23,862 bases of DNA from an uncultured bacterium (GTDB lineage: Bacteria; Bacillota; Clostridia; Lachnospirales; Lachnospiraceae), in assembly GCA_905215405.1 (NCBI GenBank), contig CAJMQE010000058.1:1-23862 (forward strand), written 5' to 3'. The position numbers and the translations under genes were made by a program. The notes below the pieces were generated by a model. It searched no databases. It was not told where the DNA came from and saw only the letters and a list, made by a program, of their open reading frames with translations. Below, one piece after another: positions 7,956 through 15,768 of this stretch (within the stretch, counting starts at the first letter, position 1; each line of letters begins with the position of its first letter).

Positions 7956-8014
7956 AAAAAAACAAGGATATGCTGTACCTCTTTATTTTGACACATGAAC
8001 CGGTGCAACATACC
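7956..8014 (-). promoter_or_regulatory. Terminator-like hairpin in the fbp leader
   Basis: On the minus strand, arms GGTATGTTGCACC (8014-8002) and GGTACAGCATATCC (7979-7966) pair with one bulge, one mismatch and one G-U. They are followed directly by TTGTTTTTTT (7965-7956) and then the GGGAG ribosome binding site. The shape fits a leader attenuator. The imperfect stem and 22-base loop leave room for it being merely a leader hairpin. Confidence 0.45.
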
Positions 8015-8034
8015 TTTCTAATAAAACAAACACT

Positions 8035-8063
8035 ATTGTAACACAAATGTACTTTTACTGGAA
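8035..8063 (-). promoter_or_regulatory. fbp promoter with extended -10
   Basis: Minus strand: -10 TACAAT (8035-8040) preceded by TGT, giving an extended TGn -10 element. The -35 TTCCAG (8058-8063) is weak at 17-base spacing. It leaves a leader of roughly 85 bases before the fbp start. Confidence 0.5.
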
Positions 8064-8087
8064 GTTTGGACGTGATTTTGTACAAGT

Positions 8088-9335
8088 CTATCTGAATTCG
8101 AGTAATTGTTCCTGATTATCAATCTTAAAACTAACATTGATACTGTCTGTTGTAGCGGTCGCTTCATATGGAAGTTGTACTACAATATGATATGTAACTT
8201 CCTTTAAGGGAACAATACTTGTGGAATTAAAAATATATGATACTGTTGTTGACCCTGATTCACTATAATAAGTATTACATTGGGAATATTTTTTCGTACC
8301 ATACGATGTACTAAAATCCTTAACAATATCAATTCCTGCGTTATAATCACTAGTATTTTTGAGTGTAAATACCATATCTAGAAAAATAGAATCTTCTGGA
8401 CATTTTTGATAAACATAAGCACTATTTGTATTACTAGGAAGTATTCTATCTGTTAATGATGCTCCCTGATAAACTAAGTCTAGTTTTGAAGTTTTAATTT
8501 CTTTTCCCTCAGTTAAAAGCTTTTCTGCTCGTTCTTTCTCCTCTTGTTCCTGATCATTTTTTTCTTTGGCCTGTGTACATTGGTCTTTAAATTCTGAATA
8601 TTCTGTTTGATCATCCATCTCCAATGCACTATTAATTCTTGATAATGCCAATGTATAGTCATGATTATCAAATGAGCTTTTTGCCTTCTCATAATATTGT
8701 TTTGCAACCATTGGCCTTATTTCTGTTATTTTATCCTGTGCCTGTTGATACTCTGGGTCAATAGCTATAACTTTATCATAAAAATTATAAGCTTTTTCAT
8801 AATCACTATCGGTATAACTACTTTCCGCTTGGCTATAATTAATTCTTGATTCATTTAAGTCTGTAACTTCTTTATTAAGATTTGTAAATGCTGTTCCGGA
8901 CATATCTGCTGGGTAACTTTGCCGGATTGTTTGCAACTTATCCGAAGCAGTTTGATAATCTATTTTACTATCAAAGAAATCATCATGCACCGATTGTGCC
9001 TTTTTATCCAAATAGTTACACATTTTCATTTCATCTTTTGCACCCATATCTTCATATAAGCTCTGTATCTTCTCAGTTTTTGCTTCTTTATAACACCTTA
9101 TAGCTCTTCTATAATCATTATTAAAGATACATATACCTAAAACTAGCATTACAAATAGTACACAGGTTATAGCTGATATAATTGATATTTTTCGTCGATT
9201 TTCCTTTAATACTTTGAATAAACTATTATCTAAATCCGATTGTTCTTTTTCAATAATAAGACCTCCACACTGTGAACAATACTTAGCTTTTCCATTTATT
9301 CTTTTTCCACATTGACTGCATATTCTTTGTAACAT
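8088..9335 (-). CDS. Zinc-ribbon, single-pass membrane protein with TPR-like repeats
   Basis: This 415-residue protein is not assigned a known function. A zinc ribbon opens it (CSQC and CSQC; C6, C9, C20, C23), facing the cytoplasm. One transmembrane segment follows at about 50-71. Residues about 75-275 are helical and polar with TPR-like units (SDYEKAYNFYDKVIAIDPEY; NHDYTLALSRINSALEMDD), ending in a Glu/Lys-rich coiled-coil stretch. The last 130 residues are beta-rich with hydroxyl-rich strands, reminiscent of telokin-like (DUF4352) extracellular domains. Such proteins usually sense or organise something at the envelope. The RBS AAAGGGGGA precedes the ATG. The gene looks more A+T rich than its neighbours, which would fit recent acquisition. 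It stands alone between fbp and the pectate lyase gene. Confidence 0.8.
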   Translation of the reverse strand: MLQRICSQCGKRINGKAKYCSQCGGLIIEKEQSDLDNSLFKVLKENRRKISIISAITCVLFVMLVLGICIFNNDYRRAIRCYKEAKTEKIQSLYEDMGAKDEMKMCNYLDKKAQSVHDDFFDSKIDYQTASDKLQTIRQSYPADMSGTAFTNLNKEVTDLNESRINYSQAESSYTDSDYEKAYNFYDKVIAIDPEYQQAQDKITEIRPMVAKQYYEKAKSSFDNHDYTLALSRINSALEMDDQTEYSEFKDQCTQAKEKNDQEQEEKERAEKLLTEGKEIKTSKLDLVYQGASLTDRILPSNTNSAYVYQKCPEDSIFLDMVFTLKNTSDYNAGIDIVKDFSTSYGTKKYSQCNTYYSESGSTTVSYIFNSTSIVPLKEVTYHIVVQLPYEATATTDSINVSFKIDNQEQLLEFR

Positions 9336-9486
9336 ACAATTCCCCCTTTTATATTTATTAATCTGTGTGATTATGCTATAAGATGCTACTCTTATTTTGC
9401 ATTTTCATACTCTTTCTATTTTAGTATTATTTTTTTATATTTTCATATTTTTCGATCGACTAATTCTGACAATATTTGCTTTAAAT

Positions 9487-9515
9487 AAAAAAAGAACACT
9501 GTCAATATAGTGTCC
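9487..9515 (-). terminator. Terminator of the pectate lyase gene
   Basis: On the minus strand GGACACT (9515-9509) and AGTGTTC (9500-9494) pair with one G-U around an 8-base loop, followed by seven T (9493-9487). It lies 14 bases past the lyase stop codon. The remaining 9336-9486 is A+T rich and should hold the promoter of the zinc-ribbon gene, but no convincing hexamer pair was found. Confidence 0.8.
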
Positions 9516-9529
9516 TTCATTTTATTCAA

Positions 9530-11899
9530 CTATTTCTTTTTCTTTGATTTGTGATCTCCTGTTATCCCAGCTGTTCCGACCAGCGCGGATAATCCGGCAA
9601 GTATGCCAAAAAGACCTGTATTGGTAGTATCTGCTGTCTTTGGTGCCGTTGATTCTTGTACATTTGTATCATTAGGAACCTGTCCCTCATTTCCTGCTGA
9701 ATTTTCAACGCTTACTTCTGTTGCTTTTTGTGCTTCTGTCTGATCCTCTTTCGTCTCCTGCGTCTGATCCTCTTTCGTCTGCTGTTGTGGATCACTCTGC
9801 GGTTCTGCTTTATATTCCAAAGCCAGCCAGTCCTTTGCGCTCATGGAAATAACACCAGCTCCAGACTTGCCCATTACAACGCTTTCCACATCTTCAAGCG
9901 GTAAGACCTGATAACTGTATGGCAGCTGTCCATCATAATCATACGTAAAGTCAAATGGTGGATCTTCTTCCGTAGGCGGATTGGATTTACTATAATTTTC
10001 TTTTCCTACAATTGAGGAAGACCATGCCCACTTTCCGATGGTCGACTTATCAATCCATTCAAATCCCTTTGTAAATGCATTTTCACCGTTATTGTCCCAG
10101 CTACTTCCCACATAGGTCCCATCAGAATTTGTCACTCTGGAATTCACGATCAGCGAGTGGTTATAAACTTTCTGGAACAAATGCCCCCACGGGCTATTCA
10201 TATTCGTTAGATCATTTCCTTGAATCTCACTGCCGACAATCGGTTCTTCCACGCCATTAAAAACACAGGTATCCGCTGCGATAGAAGCTCCATTTCTGGA
10301 GTTGATACAGCGACTGTAAGAATAAGCACCGTTCTCAAGGAAAATAGGATTTGCCTGCAAAGCAGCATTATGAGAAGAATTATCTATATAACAGTTGATC
10401 AGATTGCCAACGCCCTGGCGGATCATTGGCACTCTTTGTCCAACATCCAGATAGTAATCATATGCCATTGTCAGTTGCAGATTGCTATTAGCATCTTTTA
10501 AAATTCTTCCATCAGAATATTGATAATCCACGTAATCTTTATCTCCTGATCCCACCAGATGACATTTCTTGTGGTAGGCACTGTATGCCATCAGCTGTTC
10601 CGGCGTAGCCCCTGCCTGACGGTATTTTAGATACAAGCTATCATCTGCAAGCAATCCATTTTGATAACGATCTTCCATGAACATGACTGACTGATAAATG
10701 GAACTGCTCTGATCCGGATGTTCTGTTGCTTCTACGCCGATCTTACACCAGGAAATCGTAACGCCTGAGGATCCATTTTCAATATCGATATTTCCATCCG
10801 CTGCATTCTCAAAACTACAGTGATCGATCCAGATGTTAGATGCACCATTGATTTTCAGATTAGACCAGCCAACTTCTTTTTGCTTACCGGTATCATCCCA
10901 CTGCCACATATCCTTAAATGAGAGGTTTCTCATAACAATATCGGAACTCGAAGAATTGAGCTTGATTTCTACATGTTTTATACTGCTCCCATTTGTTGAA
11001 AAAATAGTCAGTCCGCTGGTATTGGATATTGATAACTTGGAAACTCCGCTTTCCAGTAAAATAGGATTGGTAAATCCTCCATTTACTTTTGTGAGCGTAT
11101 TAGATGGATTTCCATATTTGGCTAGAATCGATCCATATTTCTTCTGTTCTTCTTTACTTAAATTTAACTCCTGATAACCAAGGTTCATATCTCTGGTAAT
11201 TTCAATTACCTTCACATTTCCCTGTGCTGCATCCAGCAGTGCATCAAGAAAATCTCGTTCGTCAGAAACTGTTTTATAGGCATCCGTACCAACATATGCA
11301 CTTCTGTCATGGATATTTCCATCCTGTGAAGCAAAACCAGTCACGGAAAGATAGGATTGATTATAGCTTGCACGCTGACTGACCGTCCCAGGAATTTGGG
11401 ATACAGTATTCTCTGTATCATTGGCCTGCACCAGCTGATCTGTAACCGTTATGTCCTGTGATGCAGGAGCATTTACTGCATCAGTCAGTTCCAGATCTTC
11501 AATTGCATGACTTTCTGATTTTGCATTGTTGTCTGGCCCATTCTGCGATGTTACCGCATTGTCACTGACTCCAGATGATAAAATGGATGTACTTTGTGTT
11601 CCATCCGTCTGCCCTGCATGCGTCTCACTCTGATCTGTCTCATCATTTACTGTCTGCTCCATTAAATCCTGTTCTGTCGATGTCTTCTCCCCGGATTCCT
11701 GTGCTGCTGTTGTCTGCTTCACAGATTCCTGTTCGATTACTGTCGTCTGTTCTGTTGACTCCTGCACTGTCGCCGCTTTGATTCCTGTTACTGCCATCCC
11801 CTGCGTCAACACTGTCGTCGATGCCACAACACCTACCAGCATCATGGTACGTGCACGTTTACTTTTCTCTTTTCTGTAATAAGCACTTTTTCTCGTCAT
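9530..11899 (-). CDS. Surface-anchored family 1 pectate lyase
   Basis: This 789-residue exported protein should cleave polygalacturonate by beta-elimination. A long basic signal peptide (residues about 1-45, hydrophobic MMLVGVVASTTVLTQG, cleavage after KAA) is followed by a Gln/Glu/Thr/Ser-rich linker (about 46-185). The parallel beta-helix lyase domain covers about 200-680, with WIDHCSF (357-363), VTISWCKIG and the catalytic-type QRVPMIR. A second low-complexity linker, with KEDQT twice, leads to APKTAD (from 752), a hydrophobic stretch and DHKSKKKK: a sortase signal in which the usual Gly is Ala. The start at 11899 is preferred over the ATG at 11968, because GGGGG lies just ahead and the likely -10 element leaves the upstream ATG untranscribed. 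Pectin use fits a gut plant-fibre degrader. Calcium-binding residues were not verified. Confidence 0.88.
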   Translation of the reverse strand: MTRKSAYYRKEKSKRARTMMLVGVVASTTVLTQGMAVTGIKAATVQESTEQTTVIEQESVKQTTAAQESGEKTSTEQDLMEQTVNDETDQSETHAGQTDGTQSTSILSSGVSDNAVTSQNGPDNNAKSESHAIEDLELTDAVNAPASQDITVTDQLVQANDTENTVSQIPGTVSQRASYNQSYLSVTGFASQDGNIHDRSAYVGTDAYKTVSDERDFLDALLDAAQGNVKVIEITRDMNLGYQELNLSKEEQKKYGSILAKYGNPSNTLTKVNGGFTNPILLESGVSKLSISNTSGLTIFSTNGSSIKHVEIKLNSSSSDIVMRNLSFKDMWQWDDTGKQKEVGWSNLKINGASNIWIDHCSFENAADGNIDIENGSSGVTISWCKIGVEATEHPDQSSSIYQSVMFMEDRYQNGLLADDSLYLKYRQAGATPEQLMAYSAYHKKCHLVGSGDKDYVDYQYSDGRILKDANSNLQLTMAYDYYLDVGQRVPMIRQGVGNLINCYIDNSSHNAALQANPIFLENGAYSYSRCINSRNGASIAADTCVFNGVEEPIVGSEIQGNDLTNMNSPWGHLFQKVYNHSLIVNSRVTNSDGTYVGSSWDNNGENAFTKGFEWIDKSTIGKWAWSSSIVGKENYSKSNPPTEEDPPFDFTYDYDGQLPYSYQVLPLEDVESVVMGKSGAGVISMSAKDWLALEYKAEPQSDPQQQTKEDQTQETKEDQTEAQKATEVSVENSAGNEGQVPNDTNVQESTAPKTADTTNTGLFGILAGLSALVGTAGITGDHKSKKKK
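9738..9780. repeat. Short direct repeat inside the pectate lyase linker
   Basis: A 19-base word, GTCTGATCCTCTTTCGTCT, occurs at 9738-9756 and 9762-9780 (period 24). It encodes the repeated KEDQT linker segment and could change length by slippage in frame. Confidence 0.7.
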
Positions 11900-11957
11900 A
11901 GCTACCCCCTGTTTTGACTTATAATCAGGACGATCAGAAATCGTCCAGCCTATTTTC

Positions 11958-11963
11958 ATTATA
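11958..11963 (-). promoter_or_regulatory. -10 element of the pectate lyase promoter
   Basis: A perfect TATAAT on the minus strand (preceded by TGCT). No good -35 is visible at 17-18 bases, which suggests activator dependence. Predicted start near 11951, so the lyase would be translated from 11899. An inverted repeat, TCTTGT-CGCT-ACAAGA (12000-12015), lies 37 bases upstream of this -10 and could bind such a regulator. Confidence 0.45.
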
Positions 11964-11999
11964 AGCATTTACAGGATTTATTTCATTAGCTTGTCCTCA

Positions 12000-12015
12000 T
12001 CTTGTCGCTACAAGA
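12000..12015. promoter_or_regulatory. Inverted repeat upstream of the pectate lyase promoter
   Basis: TCTTGT-CGCT-ACAAGA, with 6-base perfect arms, sits in the 155-base space between the helicase stop and the lyase start. No T-run follows on either strand, so it is not a terminator. An operator or activator site is possible. Confidence 0.3.
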
Positions 12016-12054
12016 AATAGCCTTTTGCAACGTACATTTTCATCTCTGATAGAA

Positions 12055-13977
12055 TCAGGATTCTACCTTTGCGCCAGCGGGTAATGAACCAAGAACTGTT
12101 TTTTCCCAGGGTTGCTGTCTTACCTCATCCATCACGACGATCATACCATGATCATCTTCCTTTCGAATTAGTCTTCCACATCCCTGTTTTAGACGCAGCC
12201 CCATCTCCGGATAGTCCACCGCTATGACCGGATTTAGCCCCTGGGCCACCGCTTCTTTTCTCTGCTCTTCAATCAGCGGATCCTGCTGGACAAATGGCAG
12301 ATTCCAGATTACTACCATTGTCAGTGAATCCCCAGGCACATCAATTCCTTCCCAGAAATCATTTCCAACAAGAACTGATGTCTCCTGCTGCCGGAATGTT
12401 CTGACCAGATATCCTCTTTCTGCCTTGTCTTCCCACAACATCGTAAATGGGAGTTCCTGACCTTTAAGCGCTTTTCTGATCTTCTTCACTTCTTTGATTG
12501 AATTTGTAAGCACCAGAGTTCGGCCGCCATTTTCCTGTAGCAATTGTGTAAGGCTCTTTACCTTATCCGCAAATGTCTGTTGTACACAATTCTCCAGTAT
12601 TCGCACGACGACCTGTTTATCCAGTTCGAACGGACTTCCAATGGTAGAACTGGACGGACTGCTGATTCCAAGTGTTCGTGCCATGTAAGAGAAGTCGCCT
12701 TCATTACTCAGTGTCGCTGATGTGAACACAACAGGAATTTTCTTGTCATATAAATGTTTTTTCAACATCTCATCCAGATTCTTAGGAACTACCCAGAAAC
12801 TTCCATCCTGTGCATCTACCCAGAAAATGACATCATTCGCCTTATTTTTCGTGAATTTATTCAGTGCCCACATCGATCCCTCAATCTGTGCTTCAAATGA
12901 GCGGATCTGATTTGCAGACAATGATTCTGTATACAATTCCTGCTCGATCTGCATTTCCAGCAGTATATCATCGAGCCTTCTGCGAAATGTATCTGCTGCC
13001 TGCAATAATGGCTTTGTGAGCGCAACAGATAACCTCTGCCCATTATCACCAGCCATAACGCAACGATGCAATACGGAAAAGAATGTATCTGCTGCATCTT
13101 CAATTTTGACAACAGTAGACATCATTGAATCCCGTGCACCCTGGATTTCCTCCAGCGAATCAATCATATTGTCTACATCCTCACGATTGATCTGGTGGCC
13201 TGCCATCATTGCAGCCGGTAACAGGACCTTATGCCCTTCATCAAATATAACCGCTGCATAATCCGGTAAAATCGTCTGCTGTCCAGTAGAAATCCGTTCC
13301 TGTCTTGTCCAGAGATCATGGAAATAAGTTGCATGATCCACAACGATCAGATCTGCACTTTTTCTGTATTCCTGTCTGGCTCTTGCCTGCTTACAGAATC
13401 CATTGTCCTGACACATTTCACAGTCCATTCCCTCTTCCCATTTCATCTTTTTCCATACATGATCCGGAATTGACGGAATCTCAGAACGTTCTCCTGTATG
13501 GGTCGTATTGAGCCATTCTTGGATATCTTCCGTCAATGTTCCAAATCCCTCTGTATTTTCTGCCATACGCACATCGCAAATGTACTGGTTTGGATCTTTT
13601 GCCATTCTGGCCACTACATCAAGCCCCAGCAGATCCGATAATTTTCTGATATCTCCATCTTCACCTGCCAGCTGCTCCTGTAATGCTGTCGTTGCACATG
13701 CAATGATTACTGGTTTTCCTGTAAATCGTGCATAGGGAATCGCGGTCAGCAGATATGCAAAAGTCTTGCCTGTTCCCAGACCTGCCTCGCTAAAATGAAC
13801 CTTTTTATCACACACTGCGTCTGCCAGCTGAAATGCAGTAAAGATCTGTTCATCTCGAACTTCATACCCGTGTTCCGGAAGGGTGTCATAAAGCATATCA
13901 CCAATCCATTCCACCAGCTTTTCCTGAAATGCCTCACTATTACTATATTCAAATGGTACTTTTCTTCTTATACTCAT
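12055..13977 (-). CDS. DinG/XPD-type iron-sulfur DNA helicase
   Basis: This 640-residue superfamily 2 helicase is of the Rad3/XPD/DinG group, expected to unwind DNA 5' to 3' in repair. Motif I is EAGLGTGKT (64-72) and motif II is DEGH (246-249). Motif VI lies in QGCGRLIR. Four cysteines between motifs I and II (C134, C186, C189, C195) are placed as the 4Fe-4S ligands of the family. There is no N-terminal exonuclease domain, unlike the long Bacillus DinG. The RBS AGGAG precedes the ATG. It lies 71 bases downstream of the alcohol dehydrogenase gene with no terminator between, so some cotranscription is possible though functionally unexplained. Confidence 0.92.
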   Translation of the reverse strand: MSIRRKVPFEYSNSEAFQEKLVEWIGDMLYDTLPEHGYEVRDEQIFTAFQLADAVCDKKVHFSEAGLGTGKTFAYLLTAIPYARFTGKPVIIACATTALQEQLAGEDGDIRKLSDLLGLDVVARMAKDPNQYICDVRMAENTEGFGTLTEDIQEWLNTTHTGERSEIPSIPDHVWKKMKWEEGMDCEMCQDNGFCKQARARQEYRKSADLIVVDHATYFHDLWTRQERISTGQQTILPDYAAVIFDEGHKVLLPAAMMAGHQINREDVDNMIDSLEEIQGARDSMMSTVVKIEDAADTFFSVLHRCVMAGDNGQRLSVALTKPLLQAADTFRRRLDDILLEMQIEQELYTESLSANQIRSFEAQIEGSMWALNKFTKNKANDVIFWVDAQDGSFWVVPKNLDEMLKKHLYDKKIPVVFTSATLSNEGDFSYMARTLGISSPSSSTIGSPFELDKQVVVRILENCVQQTFADKVKSLTQLLQENGGRTLVLTNSIKEVKKIRKALKGQELPFTMLWEDKAERGYLVRTFRQQETSVLVGNDFWEGIDVPGDSLTMVVIWNLPFVQQDPLIEEQRKEAVAQGLNPVIAVDYPEMGLRLKQGCGRLIRKEDDHGMIVVMDEVRQQPWEKTVLGSLPAGAKVES

Positions 13978-14048
13978 ATTATTTCTCCTGTTTGTCTCAC
14001 ATCGGCTATACTTGCTTTATCCTGCCTTTTTATAGTCAGACTTCAATA

Positions 14049-15233
14049 TTATCTTGCCATCTCATAGATTGCAAGCATATCTTTTTCATACAGAACTTTT
14101 GCACTCCCTTTATGTCCGCCCGCTGCGATAGCACATTTTTGAGCCATCGTCTTCAGTTCTTCCTCTGTTGGTGTAATTCCAAGCTCTGTCATGGAAACAG
14201 GCATATGAATGGAACGAAAGAACGCTTCCAATGCTTCAATGCCTTCCAGTGCAATCTGTCTAGACGTCTTTCCTTTTGGTGCTACACCCATGACCTGCAC
14301 TGCAAATTTTTCAAATCTGTCAAGACAATCCAGATACACATATCTTGCCCAACTTCCCCAGATTGCAGCCAGTCCAGCTCCATGTGCTACATCGAAAAGC
14401 CCTCCCATTTCATGTTCCATGCCATGTGTGGCAAAGTCATTTCCGTGATTTCCACAACCGGTCAGTCCATTGTGTGACAGACTTCCTGCCCACATTACCT
14501 CTGCACGGGCGTCATAATCCTGTGGATTCTTAACCAGTATGCGTGCGTTTTTCATAACTGTTCGCATCAGTGCTTCCGCTATGCCATCTGTAAGTTCCAT
14601 ATTCCCGCCATTTGTAAAATAGCGTTCCATTGTATGCATCAGTATATCCGTACAGCCACAGGCTGTCTGATAGTCGGGAAGTGTCATTGTAAGCTCGGGA
14701 TTCATAATGGCAAATACAGGGCGGGCATAATCACTGCTATACCCCCGCTTGATCCAGCCTTCCTCTTTCGTTATGACCGATGAATCGCTCATCTCGCTTC
14801 CAGTTGCTGCAATTGTTAAAATCACGCCGATTGGAAGGCACGCTTCTGCCTTGCGTTTTCTATCATAGAGTTCCCATACATCTCCCTCATTTGCAACTCC
14901 GTATCCAATGGCTTTGGCAGAGTCAATCACACTTCCACCACCTACTGCCAGAATAAAATCCACGTTCTCTTTCTTCGCTAGCTCGATTCCCTTATAGACA
15001 AGTGACAGCCGAGGATTTGGAACAACACCTCCGAGTTCCACATATGCAATCTGTTCCTGATCTAAGTATGATTTCACTCGATCAAGAAGGCCTGATCTTT
15101 TCACACTGCCCCCACCGTAATGTAACAGAACCTTCTTACAATGTTGCATTTTTACAAGTTTTCCTGTCTGCTCTTCTGTTCCTTTTCCAAATACTATTTT
15201 TGTTGGTGTAAAATAATTAAAATTGTTCATCAT
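14049..15233 (-). CDS. Iron-containing alcohol dehydrogenase (butanol dehydrogenase/YqhD type)
   Basis: This 394-residue NAD(P)H-dependent enzyme reduces aldehydes to alcohols during fermentation. The nucleotide-binding loop is GGGSVID (98-104). The metal ligands of the type III ADH family are placed at D196, H200, H270 and H284, with H274 in the catalytic position. Length and fold order match the BDH/YqhD branch; the substrate cannot be read from sequence. The RBS AGGAG is followed by two consecutive ATGs (15233 and 15230); spacing slightly favours the second, so the true start may be one codon later. Its promoter is the extended -10 TGTTATAAT at 15299-15307. It is divergent from the small protein gene at 15456. 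Confidence 0.93.
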   Translation of the reverse strand: MMNNFNYFTPTKIVFGKGTEEQTGKLVKMQHCKKVLLHYGGGSVKRSGLLDRVKSYLDQEQIAYVELGGVVPNPRLSLVYKGIELAKKENVDFILAVGGGSVIDSAKAIGYGVANEGDVWELYDRKRKAEACLPIGVILTIAATGSEMSDSSVITKEEGWIKRGYSSDYARPVFAIMNPELTMTLPDYQTACGCTDILMHTMERYFTNGGNMELTDGIAEALMRTVMKNARILVKNPQDYDARAEVMWAGSLSHNGLTGCGNHGNDFATHGMEHEMGGLFDVAHGAGLAAIWGSWARYVYLDCLDRFEKFAVQVMGVAPKGKTSRQIALEGIEALEAFFRSIHMPVSMTELGITPTEEELKTMAQKCAIAAGGHKGSAKVLYEKDMLAIYEMAR

Positions 15234-15298
15234 CCGACTCCTTTTTTAACATTTATTTTATGCAAAAATCCTGAAATGTACTATTTTCCTAATTCTGT

Positions 15299-15307
15299 AT
15301 TATAACA
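15299..15307 (-). promoter_or_regulatory. Extended -10 promoter of the alcohol dehydrogenase gene
   Basis: Minus strand TGTTATAAT is a perfect TGn plus TATAAT. No recognisable -35 at 17 bases, as is usual for extended -10 promoters. Leader about 60 bases. Confidence 0.6.
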
Positions 15308-15365
15308 GATTCTGCCACCAGATACTTTAATTTATTTCATAAACAGGGTTTCTTTTTTCATCAGC

Positions 15366-15394
15366 TTGACATACAATAAATTTAAGAGAATAGT
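15366..15394 (+). promoter_or_regulatory. Promoter of the 69-residue small protein gene
   Basis: Consensus -35 TTGACA (15366-15371), 17-base spacer, -10 AATAGT (15389-15394, four of six consensus bases). It leaves a leader of about 55 bases. Confidence 0.6.
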
Positions 15395-15455
15395 AAATCA
15401 AGTATTTCTTTTATATGCCAATTTAAAGGTGGTCTTTTATGAAAGGAGTGATCTT

Positions 15456-15665
15456 ATGGCAGGTGGTCTTGGCGGACTGGGTGCCGGTCCCAGTGATGAA
15501 TTACTCGGCGTAATGTACGACAATAATGCATTTGGTGATGTAGAAACCAAGAAATACGATGATACCGGAAGTGATCGTGCAAGAATGATGGCTTACGGTA
15601 AGACACATAGGAAAAAAGGATTTTTATACAGATTGTTTCATAAAACTACGAAGGATTATCTATAG
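15456..15665 (+). CDS. Small Gly-rich protein of unknown function (69 aa)
   Basis: I do not recognise this protein. It opens with MAGGLGGLGAG, has an acidic middle (SDELLGVMYDNNAFGDVE, then YDDTGSD) and a basic, aromatic C-terminal third (residues about 41-67; RARMMAYGKTHRKKGFLYRL). It has no cysteine, no signal peptide and no transmembrane segment. It is convincing as a gene because it has AAAGGAGTG placed 6 bases before the ATG, a consensus promoter at 15366, and a terminator right after the stop. An in-frame extension to 15366 is possible in principle but would start inside the promoter and lacks an RBS. It converges with the ABC exporter operon and diverges from the alcohol dehydrogenase gene, so neighbours give little clue. 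A regulatory small protein, a nucleic-acid-binding protein or a ribosomal peptide precursor are all open. Confidence 0.78.
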   Translation: MAGGLGGLGAGPSDELLGVMYDNNAFGDVETKKYDDTGSDRARMMAYGKTHRKKGFLYRLFHKTTKDYL

Positions 15666-15746
15666 AAAAAAAGAGCCTTACAGATTTGATATGGCCCATG
15701 TCAAATAGACTGGAATCATATCATTTGCCTGTAAGGCCCTTTTTTC
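15666..15746. terminator. Branched bidirectional terminator
   Basis: Outer arms GAGCCTTACAG (15673-15683) and CTGTAAGGCCC (15729-15739) pair with one mismatch, flanked by A-run and T-run so that it works in both directions. The 45-base interior holds a second hairpin, ATTTGA (15684-15689) with TCAAAT (15701-15706). It separates the small protein gene (+) from the ABC exporter operon (-). Confidence 0.8.
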
Positions 15747-15768
15747 TTTACGGATTATATTTATATTT

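Noticed and set aside
13929..14477. 182-codon plus-strand open frame opposite the helicase and alcohol dehydrogenase genes
   Set aside because: It is a shadow of two well-supported minus-strand genes, with His/Cys/Phe-rich composition typical of antisense reading and no ribosome binding site.
15366..15455. N-terminal extension of the small protein by 30 codons
   Set aside because: The extension would start inside the TTGACA promoter hexamer and has no ribosome binding site, whereas AAAGGAGTG is correctly placed for 15456.
15456..15665. Small protein as a double-glycine bacteriocin for the adjacent exporter
   Set aside because: The exporter subunits lack a C39 peptidase domain, the genes are convergent rather than cotranscribed, and the GG motif is at the extreme N-terminus where no leader would remain.
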